Shown piece after piece: positions 33,020 to 44,520 of a DNA stretch of 64,000 nucleotides (positions are counted from its first letter, which is position 1; every line of letters begins with the position of its first letter). Source of the DNA: Casuarina equisetifolia (taxonomy: Eukaryota; Streptophyta; Magnoliopsida; Fagales; Casuarinaceae); the NCBI GenBank assembly GCA_028551475.1, contig CM052354.1, positions 868,001-932,000 of the forward strand, given 5' to 3'. A model generated the notes under the pieces. It was not told the origin of the DNA. It made no database searches and saw only the letters and a list, made by a program, of their open reading frames with translations. The position numbers and the translations under genes are program-made.

Positions 33020-33469
33020 AAATTTTATTTTATTTTAGAGAATAAAATAAAATTATCAACTTTTAAATGATATCAAAGAATAATCTCTTATTCATATTCC
33101 ATTTTCAACAAGTGAATACAAATGGTTTGACATTATAAGTTAATTTAACAACCTCAGCCTTCAATTACAATATTATTTATTCATAAAAAAAATATATTAT
33201 TTGCAACCAACATTTCCTTTCTTCTTATACATCAGCACTCCAATAAAATACGGTTTCTTTATATTTACATACTTAATGAAAATGATTATCAATGCAGATC
33301 ATAAACCTTTTCAACAATTGTACTGTGAATAAGGGAGTCAGGTGAAGCACGTGAAGTGGTACTTATAAAATATTATTCTCTTTTGGCCTTTGTGGCAGCA
33401 ATTTCTGGTGAAATGTTCAACCTAGGACGGGCTTTCCCCTCTGAGCATTGCACGTGACATAAGATTTAA

Positions 33470-34680
33470 GCAGAGAAAATTAAAATAAACAAACACTTAT
33501 CGGGATAGTTCATAATGGAAAGAACACAAGGGCTATTGACTGGACTTTGGTCAATTACGGGATCGGTAACACAGACTGTGATGAATTGCCTGTGACCTTG
33601 AGATTGCGATTCCTTATGAGGTTCAGAATTTAGGGGATGCCCTTCTCGTCCTCTTGCCTGCTTGATAAAGGAAAAGACTGCTCAGCTCCAAGATGTCATT
33701 GGACTCTTGTGATAGCACCCCTTTGAATATACCAGAAGGTAGCTTTGTCCTTTAAGTAGAAGTCCTTTAGAGAGCTTTCCTCTTTATTTTTTTATTTATT
33801 TTTTATTTTCACTTTTGGAAGTTGTCACTGGATCTCATGCTCAGAGGCAGAGGGAATCCTTCCACGTGCTCAGAGAAACCCATATGTACCAAAAAAACAA
33901 AAAAAATGGGTGTGTTGTAGAAGACGCCATCGTTAGATATGTTATTTGGTTCTTTTATACTCATAATCAATTTGAAGAACCAAAAATCCATATTAAAACC
34001 TGTTTCAAGGAAGCCCTTAATGTTGTGTCCACTAAGCTCTTTCCTCACCAGGAATAACTAATTCGTCAACTGTGACAGGAACCCTTCAAAGAAGAAGGCA
34101 ACTAAAAGAGAGACGGAATCTTGCCACGTGCCAAGGGATACCCAAATATATATAAAAAAGAAATACCCTGTATATAAGTATGAATTCTAATATATTTTAT
34201 AAGAATATAAAATAATTGTTCGTGTTGTAATATGTTCCCTCACCATAAGGTCAAATCATTGGATTATATGGTATCTTTCTTTTCTTTTCTTTTTCTTTTT
34301 AGGTAATTGGGATTGTAGAGAAGTTAGCTTGTCAAACTTGGGACCTTTCAGTGTTAGGCAACATAGACTACCAACTCAGTCACATTTTAGGGGAAAATTG
34401 TGGATTCAAATTAATAAGAGTCTATAAGGGTGCTGAAAGAAAAATGAAGTTTTGATACTATGTTAAAAAAAAATCTATTATCTAACTTAAGTATTGAAAA
34501 GAATTAGTAGAATCCACTATTATATAAATAAGAGGTCTAATGTATTTTCTAATAATGTAAGATTATTGCCCATATCATAACAAGATTCTTTTTTTATTTT
34601 ATTTTATTTATTTTTTATTTTTTTATTTTGGTCATGAATGTGCTCTAATAAAGGATTCCTTTTAGCGATGTTTCGAGTCC
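33470..34680. repeat. Long spacer duplication, partner at 21.84-23.28 kb
   Basis: Second copy of the spacer repeat, in the same orientation, about 11.6 kb away. It is followed by AT-rich sequence without a gene up to 35.46 kb. Confidence 0.65.
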
Positions 34681-35459
34681 TCAACTTCAACATTTGTGTA
34701 TCAACCTAAGAAGTCACTAATACGTTCATCAAACATAAACTAATAAAACAAAGTTAATCCAAACAGACATGAAGCTGGCAACTTGAAGAGAGAGAGAGAA
34801 CCAAGTGAGGATTGAAGAAAATTTTATCTGCTTCTTGTATTTCAATGTAGAGATCAGTAACTTGCCTTTTCTTCTGTTTCATCCATTGCGTTGCTATTTG
34901 AACGCCGTAATTTAAACATCCTATTTCTTTCCTTTAATTATAAAGTTTGGTACTCCCAAGGACACACTCACCCTATTCAAATAATTTTTCCGTCCCTGCT
35001 ATTCTAATTAGGTGTTTGTTTATGTTAGTCGCAATTATTCGACCGGAATGGAATAAACCTAATGCCCATGTTACTAGTGATTGTGAACTTGAACGTAGGT
35101 TCTTCTCACCAAAATAAAAGGCAGAGGAATGGGCCACGACCCTGACCCTTGGCTGGAGCAAGATAAGGCTTTGAACCCAATGTCTTAACGGGCTACACGC
35201 CCACCAACAATAGAATGGATTTTGTAGTCCATATTTAAGGTTTAAATGTTGCTCTTTTTTTATTTTTTATTTATCACTCCATTCTTAAACTATTTACAAG
35301 TCTGGTCTTTTTATCCTATAAAACATCAGTCTGAGTGAAGTGCTGGAATTCAGATGAGCTGTGTCCTGAAAACAAAAAGGAAAAAAATACATGAAAAATA
35401 AGTTCAATCTAAATCAAGAGAATAGGTGAAAGTGCATGTCTTATTGATGAGAAATCAAA

Positions 35460-36720
35460 TATTTTTACACATACCTAGAATACTCTATAAATAATATATA
35501 GATAAGTCTTCTATATATTTTGTATACATATTTCTATATACTTCAAAATATCTAGATATTTAACCCCTTGAATATAATCAATATGGTAAGGAGAACTTAT
35601 GTAGGAAATTTTGTAAAGCAAATATCCTGACTTTGAATTTTCTCTATTGCATTTCTAATTAAACTTAAATATTCTTATGGGATGGATCACTACTTTCTAA
35701 TTTAAACCATCAAGAAAACCTTGATGGGGTTTCGGATTATAAGAAAATAATACTTAAGAACATAAATATAGAAAATCTAAATATTTATTATATATATATA
35801 CACACACATATATATAAATCATGTGTAGATATTTCCTATATATATATTAGAAAGACATTATCTTAACAATTGTGCTCTTTATTCCTACTCAACAATATGT
35901 GGGCAGATCCATTATGATTTGCCTCAATGAGCATATTCGCTCCCACCTTGCCTACAAGCAAACTGCATTTCAGCATCGTTGTGCCAAACACATAGCTTTG
36001 ACTCCCATAAGCATGCAGAATAGCCAAGCAAATGGATAACATTCTTGGAATTTTGGGAGACTTTTTTTTACATCTCATTTGTTAAGAATAGGTTCCTTCA
36101 GGAAAAAAAGAAATCGTTATTTTTTTCTCTTATACTTCAACTCTTTCTCAAGGTGAAAATAGCATTCTTTTAATTTCTACTACAAAGAATCTTTCACTTA
36201 CTGATTCATGCCATTGCATGCCACCACAAACCAATGACTATGTTTGTTAACCTGTGATTGTTGTTTGAATCTACTTAAGCTACTTGATCAATTCAACGTA
36301 TATTTAACATGAGTAAAATTTAAACACATCCTAAGTTCACAAACATATATGAGACTCACATGTTAACATTGTTTTCTCAAGCTCTATGTTAATCTCAATA
36401 AAATGTTCTTGTTGTTTTTGCCATAGTGCAAATAAAATAAGCAGATGCCATAGGGACTCTCATCGACTTGCAAGCATGCTTTATGGGATTTGGTAATTTT
36501 CTCAAACAATCAACGTAATCAAATAAGGAGAAAGAAAAATACCAGAGTCAAATATCGTGCAAGACCCGCTTTCTATGTTCAGCACACTCATTGTGGGTGG
36601 CGTTGTAGCCATTCATATGTTTAGGGCTTGAAAGCCACTCTCACACACTCTCACACACTTAACTTGTTTGTTTCCAACTTTGTCACTTTGGCTCATGTTA
36701 AACTTCAATGCAAGTTAACG
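35460..36720 (-). repeat. Downstream module without a gene
   Basis: Diverged copy of 14.06-15.10 kb (ATTGTGCTCTTTATTCCTAC, GCATCGTTGTGCCAAACAC, TATTTAACATGAGTAAAATT, CATATGTTTAGGGCTTGAAA). It is cut off at 36720 by an LTR, and no PGG exon follows, so the gene that should lie here is missing. Confidence 0.6.
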
Positions 36721-36721
36721 T

Positions 36722-36938
36722 TGTTGAGAAAATAGATGCAGCGTTGCCTATTGTACAGCATGTAATAGCACCGTCCAAGTCATGCTTTGGACCTTTGGAC
36801 AATAGAATGTACTTTTTCTAGGTTGCTTTGTATATTTAGCTCATATACGGTTTTGTTTGCTTCTTGTAACAATGAACATCATCTTACTACAAGATTGAAA
36901 AGCATTTTTTCCAATCCATGTGTGTGTTCTTCTTATCA
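36722..36938 (+). mobile_element. Truncated Copia relic: one LTR plus primer-binding site
   Basis: A 217-bp stretch starts TGTTGAGAAAAT and ends TTCTTATCA. It is directly followed by TGGTATCACAGAGCAGG, an initiator-Met-type primer site with a 2-base insertion. No internal coding region or second LTR follows, so the rest of the element has been deleted. Confidence 0.6.
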
Positions 36939-37019
36939 TGGTATCACAGAGCAGGTTTTGATCCTGAGTGGTAGGTGCTGAGATTTTCTTTGATTTTTAG
37001 TGCCTTCTGTTCAAGAATC

Positions 37020-37490
37020 CGGATTCACTTTTCTTCAACATCTTCGGTAAGAAGGCTAAAGGGAATGCAAGGAAAAGTTGAGTAATTTATTCGGTTTCCT
37101 GTAGAAAAGTAAAGCAACTTTCTTTTTTCCGATGGGCCCTTTAGCAATCGTACTGTCTAAGCAATTTTCTTTAGTCAGCTTTAAAATGAGCTGACACTTC
37201 CATTTTGAGTAATTTTCTTGCTAAACAAGTGAAAGAAAAGTTCAGCGTGTTTGACTCTGAAGAAACGATAGGACGAGTGCGGTGCGAGGGATCCTCAAAA
37301 GGTTCAGCGTGTTTGACTCTGTATGAGAATCTAACAAGGATTGTTTATTGAGCAAAGCAACATTCTTGTTCTTTCACACAAGTGCAATAAACTGTTTTTT
37401 TTTTCTTTTTTCTTTTAAGTATCTAACAAGGATTGTTTACTGAGTAAAGCAACATTCTTTTGCTTTCACAAAAGTGCAGTAGACGATGAA
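37020..37490 (+). repeat. Repeat R, copy 1
   Basis: Landmarks are TTCTTCAACATCTTCGGTAA, TGGGCCCTTTAGCAATCGTA, GACACTTCCATTTTGAGTAA and GTTCAGCGTGTTTGACTCTG. The tail (TCTAACAAGGATTGTTTA ... TTTCACA..AGTGCA) is itself repeated at about 37.42-37.48 kb. Other copies are at 57.22 and 61.88 kb. Confidence 0.65.
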
Positions 37491-37499
37491 ACGAGAGTA

Positions 37500-38170
37500 C
37501 TAGTTGCCACCCTATCAAGCTCATTCTGTTGTCCAATTGGGTGAGGTAAAGGGTAAAATGATGAAGGATCAAGAAGAAACTCATGCAACAAAACAATGAC
37601 TTGAGATTGTTTTGTCGTTTCTGTTTTTATCTAACTTGCCAAGAGTCCTCACGAGATAACATGGTAAGTTAAGAGCATATAAGGAAGGTAAGCAGCAGCG
37701 TACAGGGATCGAGGACAATCCAACCATACGAAGTATGCAAAACACGGAAAAAGGAAAAAGGAAACAGAACAAGGGACGAGGAAAAACTATTCATGCTACG
37801 GTGGGTAAGCAAACTAATGATAGACTAATAGAGCAACTTTTGATATTTATAATCACCTAAAGATTCAAAGTGGAGAGCATGTTGCTAGAGTGAGATAAAA
37901 GGAGATGACTAAAATCGTCAAGGATCAAGACTTAGTTATTCAAGTCAAAAGAGAGACTCCTAATGAGGAAGTAGTGCTTCGTAAGGTTTGAGCCAAAAGT
38001 CTTGCCACCAATGATTTAATCCATGAGAAATTGATTCTAGATCAGGAGTTTGAGGATAGAGACTTGTCAATTTGTGCATTTGCTCCACGAAATGATTACT
38101 CATCAACATCTAAAAGTACATTTGATTCTGAACCACATTATTTTCCAAAGTCTTTTATAGGACAAAATTT
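37500..38170. other. Spacer, no supported gene
   Basis: Contains short frames without family features. The stretch 37.83-38.15 kb reads like decayed coding sequence (AAGATTCAAAGTGG to CAAAGTCTTTT) but I could not assign it. Confidence 0.3.
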
Positions 38171-38173
38171 AAC

Positions 38174-38833
38174 TATGCATTTATACATTATAATATGAAC
38201 TTGCCTTTTTCTTTCTCCTATTTGAAAACATGTAATATGATAAGTTGTCAACTGTCTTAGTTTACTAAGATCAGCAATAAGTTGCGTGTCATATACACCC
38301 CCGTAAAAAGAGGACTTGAAAAATTTCTAAAAGAAATCGTTTAGAGCACAAGGACGTTCATAACATTCCCTTGGCACGTACATTATAAAAAACTTTTCAC
38401 AAATAGAATACCTAAAAGGACATCTCGGGAATTGACACCAAAGTATTCTCGCACAATACAAACACACTGAGCAGAAAAAACTTGTCCACTTTCAAACATT
38501 ATGCATTTATACATTATAATATGGACTTGCCTTTTTCTTTCTCCTATTTGAAAACATGTAATATGATAAGTTGTCAACTGTCTTAGTTTACTAAGATCAG
38601 CAATAAGTTGCGTGTCATATACACCCCCGTGAAAAGAGGACTTGAAAATTTTCTAAAAGAAGTCGTTTAGAGCACAAGTACAAGGACGTTCATACTATTC
38701 CCTTGGCACGTACATTATAAAAAAACTTTTCACAAATAGAATACCTAAAAGGACATCTCGGGAATTGACACCAAAGTATTCTCGCACAATACAAACACAC
38801 TGAGCAGAAAAAACTTGTCCACTTTCAAACATT
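38174..38833. repeat. Tandem duplication, about 326-bp unit, two copies
   Basis: Copy 1 starts at 38174 and copy 2 at 38500 (TATGCATTTATACATTATAA). They are nearly identical, with single-base changes and one short insertion in copy 2 (AGCACAAGTACAAGG). Each unit fuses an F-type promoter relic (CATATACACCCCCGTAAAA) to the 3' UTR block found downstream of G (GACATCTCGGGAATTG). It lies downstream of pseudogene H. Confidence 0.85.
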
Positions 38834-39266
38834 ATGTCGTGCAAACAGTACACATTTGTCTAAGAAGACCACGGCCTCTGCACGTTGGCAATGGACAGCT
38901 GACCAAAGGAGCGAGAAGGAGTGGAAGAGAGGAAGAGATTGCATGGGAGGGGTGGGGAGACAGAAAAACATGTAAGGAACATGATGAAGGGATGGGAGGA
39001 GCCATAAGGTGCATGGATTTCTCAAAAAGAAGAGACCGACTGCGAGAGAATGAGGGGGGCGGGTAGAGGTGTGCAATCTCCACACGAGAAAAAGTAAATA
39101 CTGGCTTAGCAAATAAGAGAAATCTAATTTTTTAAGATGAATTGTAATATTAGAATATGTTCTTAATTATTTGTATTATCTTATTGTTAAATGAATAAAT
39201 TCAGATATTCATTTTGAGAAAAAAAAAAAAGGAGAGATATCTGCCCTGATAGGCCAAGCACTTGCT
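38834..39266 (-). other. Downstream region of pseudogene H
   Basis: Matches the region downstream of G at 59.40-59.58 kb (CGTGCAAACAGTACAC, CGGCCTCTGCA, a GGAAGAGATTG stretch and GATAGGCCAAGCACTTGCTT). Purine-rich on the plus strand with overlapping short frames, none of them conserved. Confidence 0.5.
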
Positions 39267-40396
39267 TCAGGGGTGAAAAGCCGCAACAAGTTTACTTTGA
39301 AGCCGAAAATAAATTTCAAGCGTGTAAAGAGGAACGACACCACTGATTGGGTTCTTGATCGGAGTTCCTGCAGGGTGTGATGGCACAACTAGAATTGTTT
39401 GCAGGACAAAATAGTCGTCTTGCTGAACTCCTCCTGCAGGGGTGTGTTAGTTGGAAGGTAATTGTTAGTAGCAACGCAGCAACCACCAATAAAGCGTCAC
39501 TGAGTGCCACTGTGATTTGTGTAATCGCCCGGCGCAACCCTATGTGAGAAAACTGATAACATGGGATAAGAGATCTGAAGTAATTTGCAAGGTCTTCAGT
39601 GGTAGGAAAATAAGGAGTCCAACGTAGAGGTGTAACCCAACGTAGCATATACCTAACCTCCTCGATGTTAAACCGTGTTTACCTTTGCGAGATTTCCAAT
39701 GCTGTAAGACCCTCTATATTCTTAACCTTTTTATCAATTCTAGAATTCAACATCCACCTCACGACCTGCAAAATGTACAAGTGCATTAACAAAAAAAAAA
39801 GGACTGAAAACAAGACGTCAAGATATGGAACAGAAAATTAAGTGTTGGTTCTAGCTACTAATGACATAGTTTTATGCTTACAAAGACAATTAAGAGATAT
39901 TGTCTGTGCTTAAACTTTTATAACATCGAGAGTCTATTCTTGTGAGTGCTAAAAGTCAATGTTGTTTTAGTGGTGAATCTTGCAAAGCAGGGTTCAGGTT
40001 GGGTTGTATTTGTGGAAAGCAAGGTCGGGCTGCGATTATTGGTACATGCTGCACTATGTTCGCTGCAGAGCATGGTTTGGGTCTGGTTGTGTTTGTTGGA
40101 AAGCATGGTTCGGGTCTGATTGTTCTTGTAACAAAGCAAAGTTGCAGAGGGGTGAAACCGTTTTTAATGTCATGATCTCGATGGCAAACAATGTATCCTA
40201 TTGATGCAACAGCATGATATCTAAAAACGGAGTATTATCGATTTGCTTCATAACACTCTGATGTTTCACTATCAGTTCGTAAAACTCTCCAGTGTTTCCT
40301 TCTCGACGCGCACTCAAACAATCAGCAATGACATCTTGCGGAACACTCTGAATAAGGCCTTGAGACTCAAGTGGCTTAAGACAATTGATTGGCCAT
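39267..40396 (-). pseudogene. Gene H: subfamily 2 ankyrin-PGG pseudogene
   Basis: Exon 2 (39765-39267, acceptor TTTGCAG) carries the pre-PGG region (TPYFPTTEDLANYF) and TM1 (DALLVVAALLLTITFQ). After a frame change it shows PAGG instead of PPGG, then jumps straight to the C-terminal tail (KLVAAFHP), so membrane segments 2-4 are gone. Exon 1 relics at 40396-40140 match pseudogene F (VPQDVIADCLSARREGN) but contain stops soon after the ATG at 40396 and inside the first ankyrin repeat. A 33-bp minisatellite follows the second repeat. The remaining ankyrin repeats are missing. Clearly dead. Confidence 0.8.
39982..40140 (-). repeat. 33-bp minisatellite in the ankyrin coding region of H
   Basis: Units such as 40068-40100 and 40101-40133 (AAGCATGGTTCGGGTCTG type) repeat about four times, the second interrupted by extra bases. 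The unit begins in the second helix of an ankyrin repeat (LALLQ..). Pseudogene F has about two related units at 47.69-47.75 kb. Confidence 0.7.
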
Positions 40397-40499
40397 TGAC
40401 TAAGCAGCGTTAAGGATTTTAAACTTTAAAAGAAATCAGACGAGAGAAAGCTAAAAGTGGTGAGCTTGTGAAGGACAGTGCATTCAAGAGATGAAGCAT

Positions 40500-40880
40500 A
40501 CTTTTTTGTCAAAATGATCAAAGGTGCAACTCAAAACTTAGTTCAAAAGTTAGAAGAGCACTCCTTGTATTTAAGTTTTATAATAATGGATCACATATTC
40601 AATGTGAAACTTTTCGCTTACACATATGTCTCACATGCCAAACAACATTAGGTCTAATTTTACATAAGGTCGAGCATATTTAACCCAGACTTTAATATCA
40701 TGTTGAAATTATAATCACATGCTCTTTAATACTAAGTCAAAGGACTCAACTCAAAAACTAGTCTAAAAGTTAGAATGACACTTCTTTCATTTATGCTTCC
40801 TCATAAGAGATTACATCTCAATATAAAACTTTTGGTTTGCACACATTTGTTATAGTGGTCGATTAGATATGACATTCTAG
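40500..40880. repeat. Diverged direct repeat upstream of H
   Basis: Two copies of about 110-120 bp: GCAACTCAAAACTTAGTTCA ... AACTTTTCGCTTACACAT near 40.53-40.64 kb and CTCAACTCAAAAACTAGTCT ... AACTTTTGGTTTGCACAC near 40.74-40.86 kb. Resembles LTR or MITE-like plant repeats; the family is not identified. Confidence 0.5.
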
Positions 40881-41039
40881 ATCTACCTATAAAGATCTAT
40901 ACACGTCATTTAACTTTATTCATATACAAACCGTGGCCCACATATTTCTGATGTACATAATGCATATGCTATGAAAGGGAAGAATGACCATTCAACTTTC
41001 CACAGGAAACAAAAGCTAAAGCAAGTTGGATTTAATAAC

Positions 41040-41275
41040 GCAAATAATGTTACTTCAAGTTCCTTTATTGGGGTATAGGCATCTTTGTTAAGCTTTCGAA
41101 CAAATGAAGGCTTTAATCTCACAATCTCAAAGGATATAAAGTGTATGCCCCGCAGATGCAGTAGAGTGCAAGGTAGTTTGTACAAATTGAAACTCATCGA
41201 TCTCATCCAAAACATTTGGACTGCTCCGTGTGGACGAGTACGTGGAATTAATATATCCTTCTTCACATGCAAATC
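41040..41275 (-). pseudogene. Relic I: ankyrin fragment of subfamily 2
   Basis: On the minus strand the first two ankyrin repeats of a G-like gene can be traced. VKKDILIPRTRPHGAVQMFW corresponds to the region before the first repeat, followed by FEIVRLKPSFVRKLNKDAYT. Frames are disturbed and no other exon is attached. It ends at a poly-T tract (41.29-41.31 kb). Confidence 0.6.
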
Positions 41276-41459
41276 ACTTCACCGCTTTTTTTTTTTTTTT
41301 TTTTTCTGAAAGGTCAAGTATTATATATTACCAAAAGAAATATAAAATTATTTAGTTATAACACCATTATTTAGACTCAAACATTGGAATTTGGTAAATT
41401 CCAAAACTGTTGCAAAAACTTATTACAACTTATAGGTTTTATTCCCCTAATTAAAAATC

Positions 41460-41810
41460 ACATTCCTGCTTTCTTCCTTCGTGAGTGTCAACAACAATTA
41501 CAATCTCATGAATCCTTCCTTCTTGAGCAACACACCTAACATTCGGAATCATTTGCGAGAGTGATGGCCAATCAGACAATTGCGAAGGCTCTAACTGTGA
41601 AGGCCTAAGATTAAATACAATTGGTTCCGATCCGACTAAACAAACTTATTGCGGTAGCACTACACATCTGTGTAGGCCTAGGCTTGTTTGTTGGCTGCAT
41701 ACTGCCGCCGTGACAAGCTTTTTTAGGTGGACCAGAACCAAGTGGTTGTATGTTCTCAGGGATCCGTGGATGATGGCTGACTGTGCAGTAGTCAGAACAA
41801 CATAGTTGTG
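41460..41810 (-). other. Coding-like stretch of unknown origin
   Basis: Less AT-rich than its flanks. On the minus strand one frame is open except for one TAA and contains EGRIHEIVIVVDTH. The family is not recognised; it could be part of a DNA transposon or a captured gene piece. No paralogue in the window. Confidence 0.3.
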
Positions 41811-41814
41811 TAGG

Positions 41815-42600
41815 GTGATTCCAAAAGAATGCTTATAATTTTTTTCTGCTAAGTTTTATTTGGATTTTAATGTTTTATTAGCAGCAAGTAATTTGATAAT
41901 CTACTTCTATTTAATCTATAAATTGTAGATGACCTTCAAATCAAATGCTTCAAAGAAAAAAGATCTTTTTTTTTTTTATTAATGAAGGAAAGTTAAATAT
42001 TCGAACGAAATATTGTGATAAGACAACACTACTAGAAACATAAAACTTCTCCCTAGAAAAGAATAAAGTAAACGAAGAGTAAAGGAGAAGCTTTTATAGG
42101 ATGATAAGATGAAGGGAAAAAAAAAAAAGAAAAAAAAAGGAGTCCATTTAGTTCTCTCCTTCAAACCATAATATCAATGAAAAAGAAGAAAAGATGACAT
42201 AAAAAGAATATACTCATATACTTCTAAGATTTCAAATGTACAAAAAAGAAAAGAAGAATAGGGAACAATTTAAAAATTGAATAAAAAAAGGAGTTCATCC
42301 TTTGTGACAAAAGAGGAGTTTAGTTAGCTTTAAAAAAGAAAAAGTTGTTGGCAGAATGGAACCAAAACTAAAGTGTGCTTAGTGGGAATGGAACAGTCCT
42401 AAATGTCTTTGTCAACTAATTCTAACGGTGTTAAGATGTGAAACTCGTTTTGAAAGAAAATTTTTTGGTTTTGTATTTTTGAATGAATCTCAAGTACATT
42501 TATCTTTCGAAGTATTATTTTGGGCTGAAAAAAGATATAATCCGGTTATAAGTGTTTCTTTGTGGTGAACTCCTTGAAACAGAGTTGAGAGTACAAACAG
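41815..42600. repeat. Dispersed direct repeat, copy 1
   Basis: Diverged copy of 45.09-45.78 kb (TGATTCCAAAAGAATGCTTA, AATGTTTTATTAGCAG, AATCTATAAATTGTAGATGA, GTGCTTAGTGGGAATGGAAC). No coding content; the family is unknown. Confidence 0.65.
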
Positions 42601-43092
42601 ACCTTGTAATGGAGTAAAAAGAGAGACACTGTGAGACTGAAGGTTATATTGATGTCACTTCAATGGTAAAGATTATAGCCAGTTAGACAATTCCCTCCCG
42701 CATCCAAAACATACTTGAGAAAAAAGAAGAAGAATTTTCATTGGTCCTCAAAGTTTCTTTTTTCTTACCTTCTATGTGCTAACATTTAGTTCATTGTTTT
42801 CGTCAACCAATAGAGGTGCTGACAAAGTCATTTTTACGTTCCCGTATCACAAATACGTTTTCTTTTTTCTTTCACAACAAGAACTAACAAAACAGTAAGG
42901 TAGAAGGATAAGATGAGACAGGGTAAGAAATCTAATGGACAGTGGATTGGCGTTCTTCTTTTTAAATGTTAGTTTCTTATCTTAGGTTACTTTGGCCTTC
43001 CCTCACCTCACCTTCCTTTTCTTCGTTTTCTTCTTTTTGTGCGTGTCTTGTTCTATCGTTTTGGATCACTTAGGCCAGCGTAGCTCAATGCC

Positions 43093-43290
43093 CCGAAGGC
43101 GCAATGGGGTGGCTGGCATTCTTCACGAATCAGAGGCGTCGCCAGCAATATCTGTACTCATATTTGGTCATGATTGGCCTTTTTTTTATATATATATCCG
43201 AAGGCGCAATGGGGTGGCTGGCGTTCTTCAGGAATCAGAGACGTTGTCAGCAATATCGTACTAATATTTGGTCATGACTGGCCTTTTTTC
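43093..43290. repeat. Tandem duplication, 105-bp unit, two copies
   Basis: Copies begin at 43093 and 43198 with CCGAAGGCGCAATGGGGTGG and end in GGTCATGATTGGCC / GGTCATGACTGGCC followed by poly-T. They are separated by a short TATA run. Both units are open in one frame on the plus strand, which gives a repetitive 90-residue frame with no known motif. Confidence 0.8.
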
Positions 43291-43299
43291 TTTTTCTTT

Positions 43300-43980
43300 T
43301 TTCTTTTCCCCATTTTAGTACTTAATCACAAGTTTCGACTGGATAGAGTTTGACTTTTTGGAAGATAGCCTATATTAAACATTGAATCCCATATCAGAAA
43401 GAAGAATACCTATAAAGTGCTTTATAAGCTTTGAACACCCCTCTTTCTAATAAGGTCTTTTAGAGAGAGGTGGACCTAAATTTTCAAAATAGTATCAAAG
43501 TTAGATCTTCTTCTATGTGTATTAACCTAAATCTCATAGTTGGGCTAATCTTTCGCTATCAAAATGAAACCATGTTCAGACTATAGTGGACTATTAAATA
43601 CTTAATCCTACACCAAAAAGAAGAGTACATGTAAAGTGTCTTATAAGTCTAATGAGGTATTTTGGAAAGAGGTGGAATTAGGCCTTCAAGAGCCTACCCT
43701 TGGAGAAAAATTATGGTTCCACCATTTTGTCACTCGATACTATTTTGAAAACAAATTACCTTTTGAACTCTTTCTCGTATTGTGATATCTTAACAAATAG
43801 ATCTATATAAACTAATTTTGGGATTCTATCAATAGGAGTAACTACCCTACATAGAAAGAAAAAGAACATGAAATTGCAGTCCTACAATCAATTAACAATT
43901 ACAAGCACCCAATTTTTTTTATTAAACCAAGATAAAACCCTCACTATTTATTTAAAAATAAGGTTGAATGTAATAATCTT
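43300..43980. other. Spacer with two related halves
   Basis: Stretches near 43.38-43.46 and 43.60-43.69 kb resemble each other (AAAGAAGAATACCTATAAAGTG / AAAGAAGAGTACATGTAAAGTG type), a diverged short duplication. No gene. Confidence 0.4.
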
Positions 43981-44520
43981 ACCTTATAAATCTCCACATG
44001 TTCATTTTGGATGTAAGTATTTCTACTACTAAAGTAAATGGTTTATAAAATTTAGAAAAAGATAAGGAATCTTCTATTGGCATGTAATATAGATACATAG
44101 TGATTTAACAAAGTAATTTGATAAATAGTTTGTTCATCAAAAAAAGAATGGAGATTAGGGTTACTAAATTTCAAACTTTAAAATAAAATCCTTTTGGAAT
44201 ATATGATTTAAACTCTCATTAACCTCCCAAACCCTCCATTATAGAATAAATGGATTTTAAGCACAAATTGCAAAAGAATTTTAGTAATGCAGCTTAATTT
44301 AAAAAGTTCCATGGTATGAAGTTGAAGAGGCCATTAATTAAGGCTTACTCTTATTTTAGTTCTCTTTAAGTTTGGTTGTTGTTGCAAAGGAATTTACAAA
44401 GACCTCCTACTACCCTGATGAAGAGGTGGATTGGTATGATTTAATTTTGATTATAATCCTTCTTATATTATAAGCATATTATTAATTCTTATATCATATG
44501 AAAAAGATTATAGTTTGTGA
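43980..44520. repeat. Dispersed repeat, partner at 12.38-12.96 kb
   Basis: Second copy of the repeat at 12.4 kb, in the same orientation, about 31.6 kb away. Confidence 0.5.

Noticed and set aside
35160..35215. Possible third SINE (GGGTTCAAAG box near 35.17 kb)
   Set aside because: A B-box-like string is present, but no convincing A box at the right distance and no tail or target duplication.
38815..39112. Overlapping 83-95 aa frames on both strands near 38.8-39.1 kb
   Set aside because: Purine-rich composition keeps frames open by chance; the region matches the non-coding 3' region of G.
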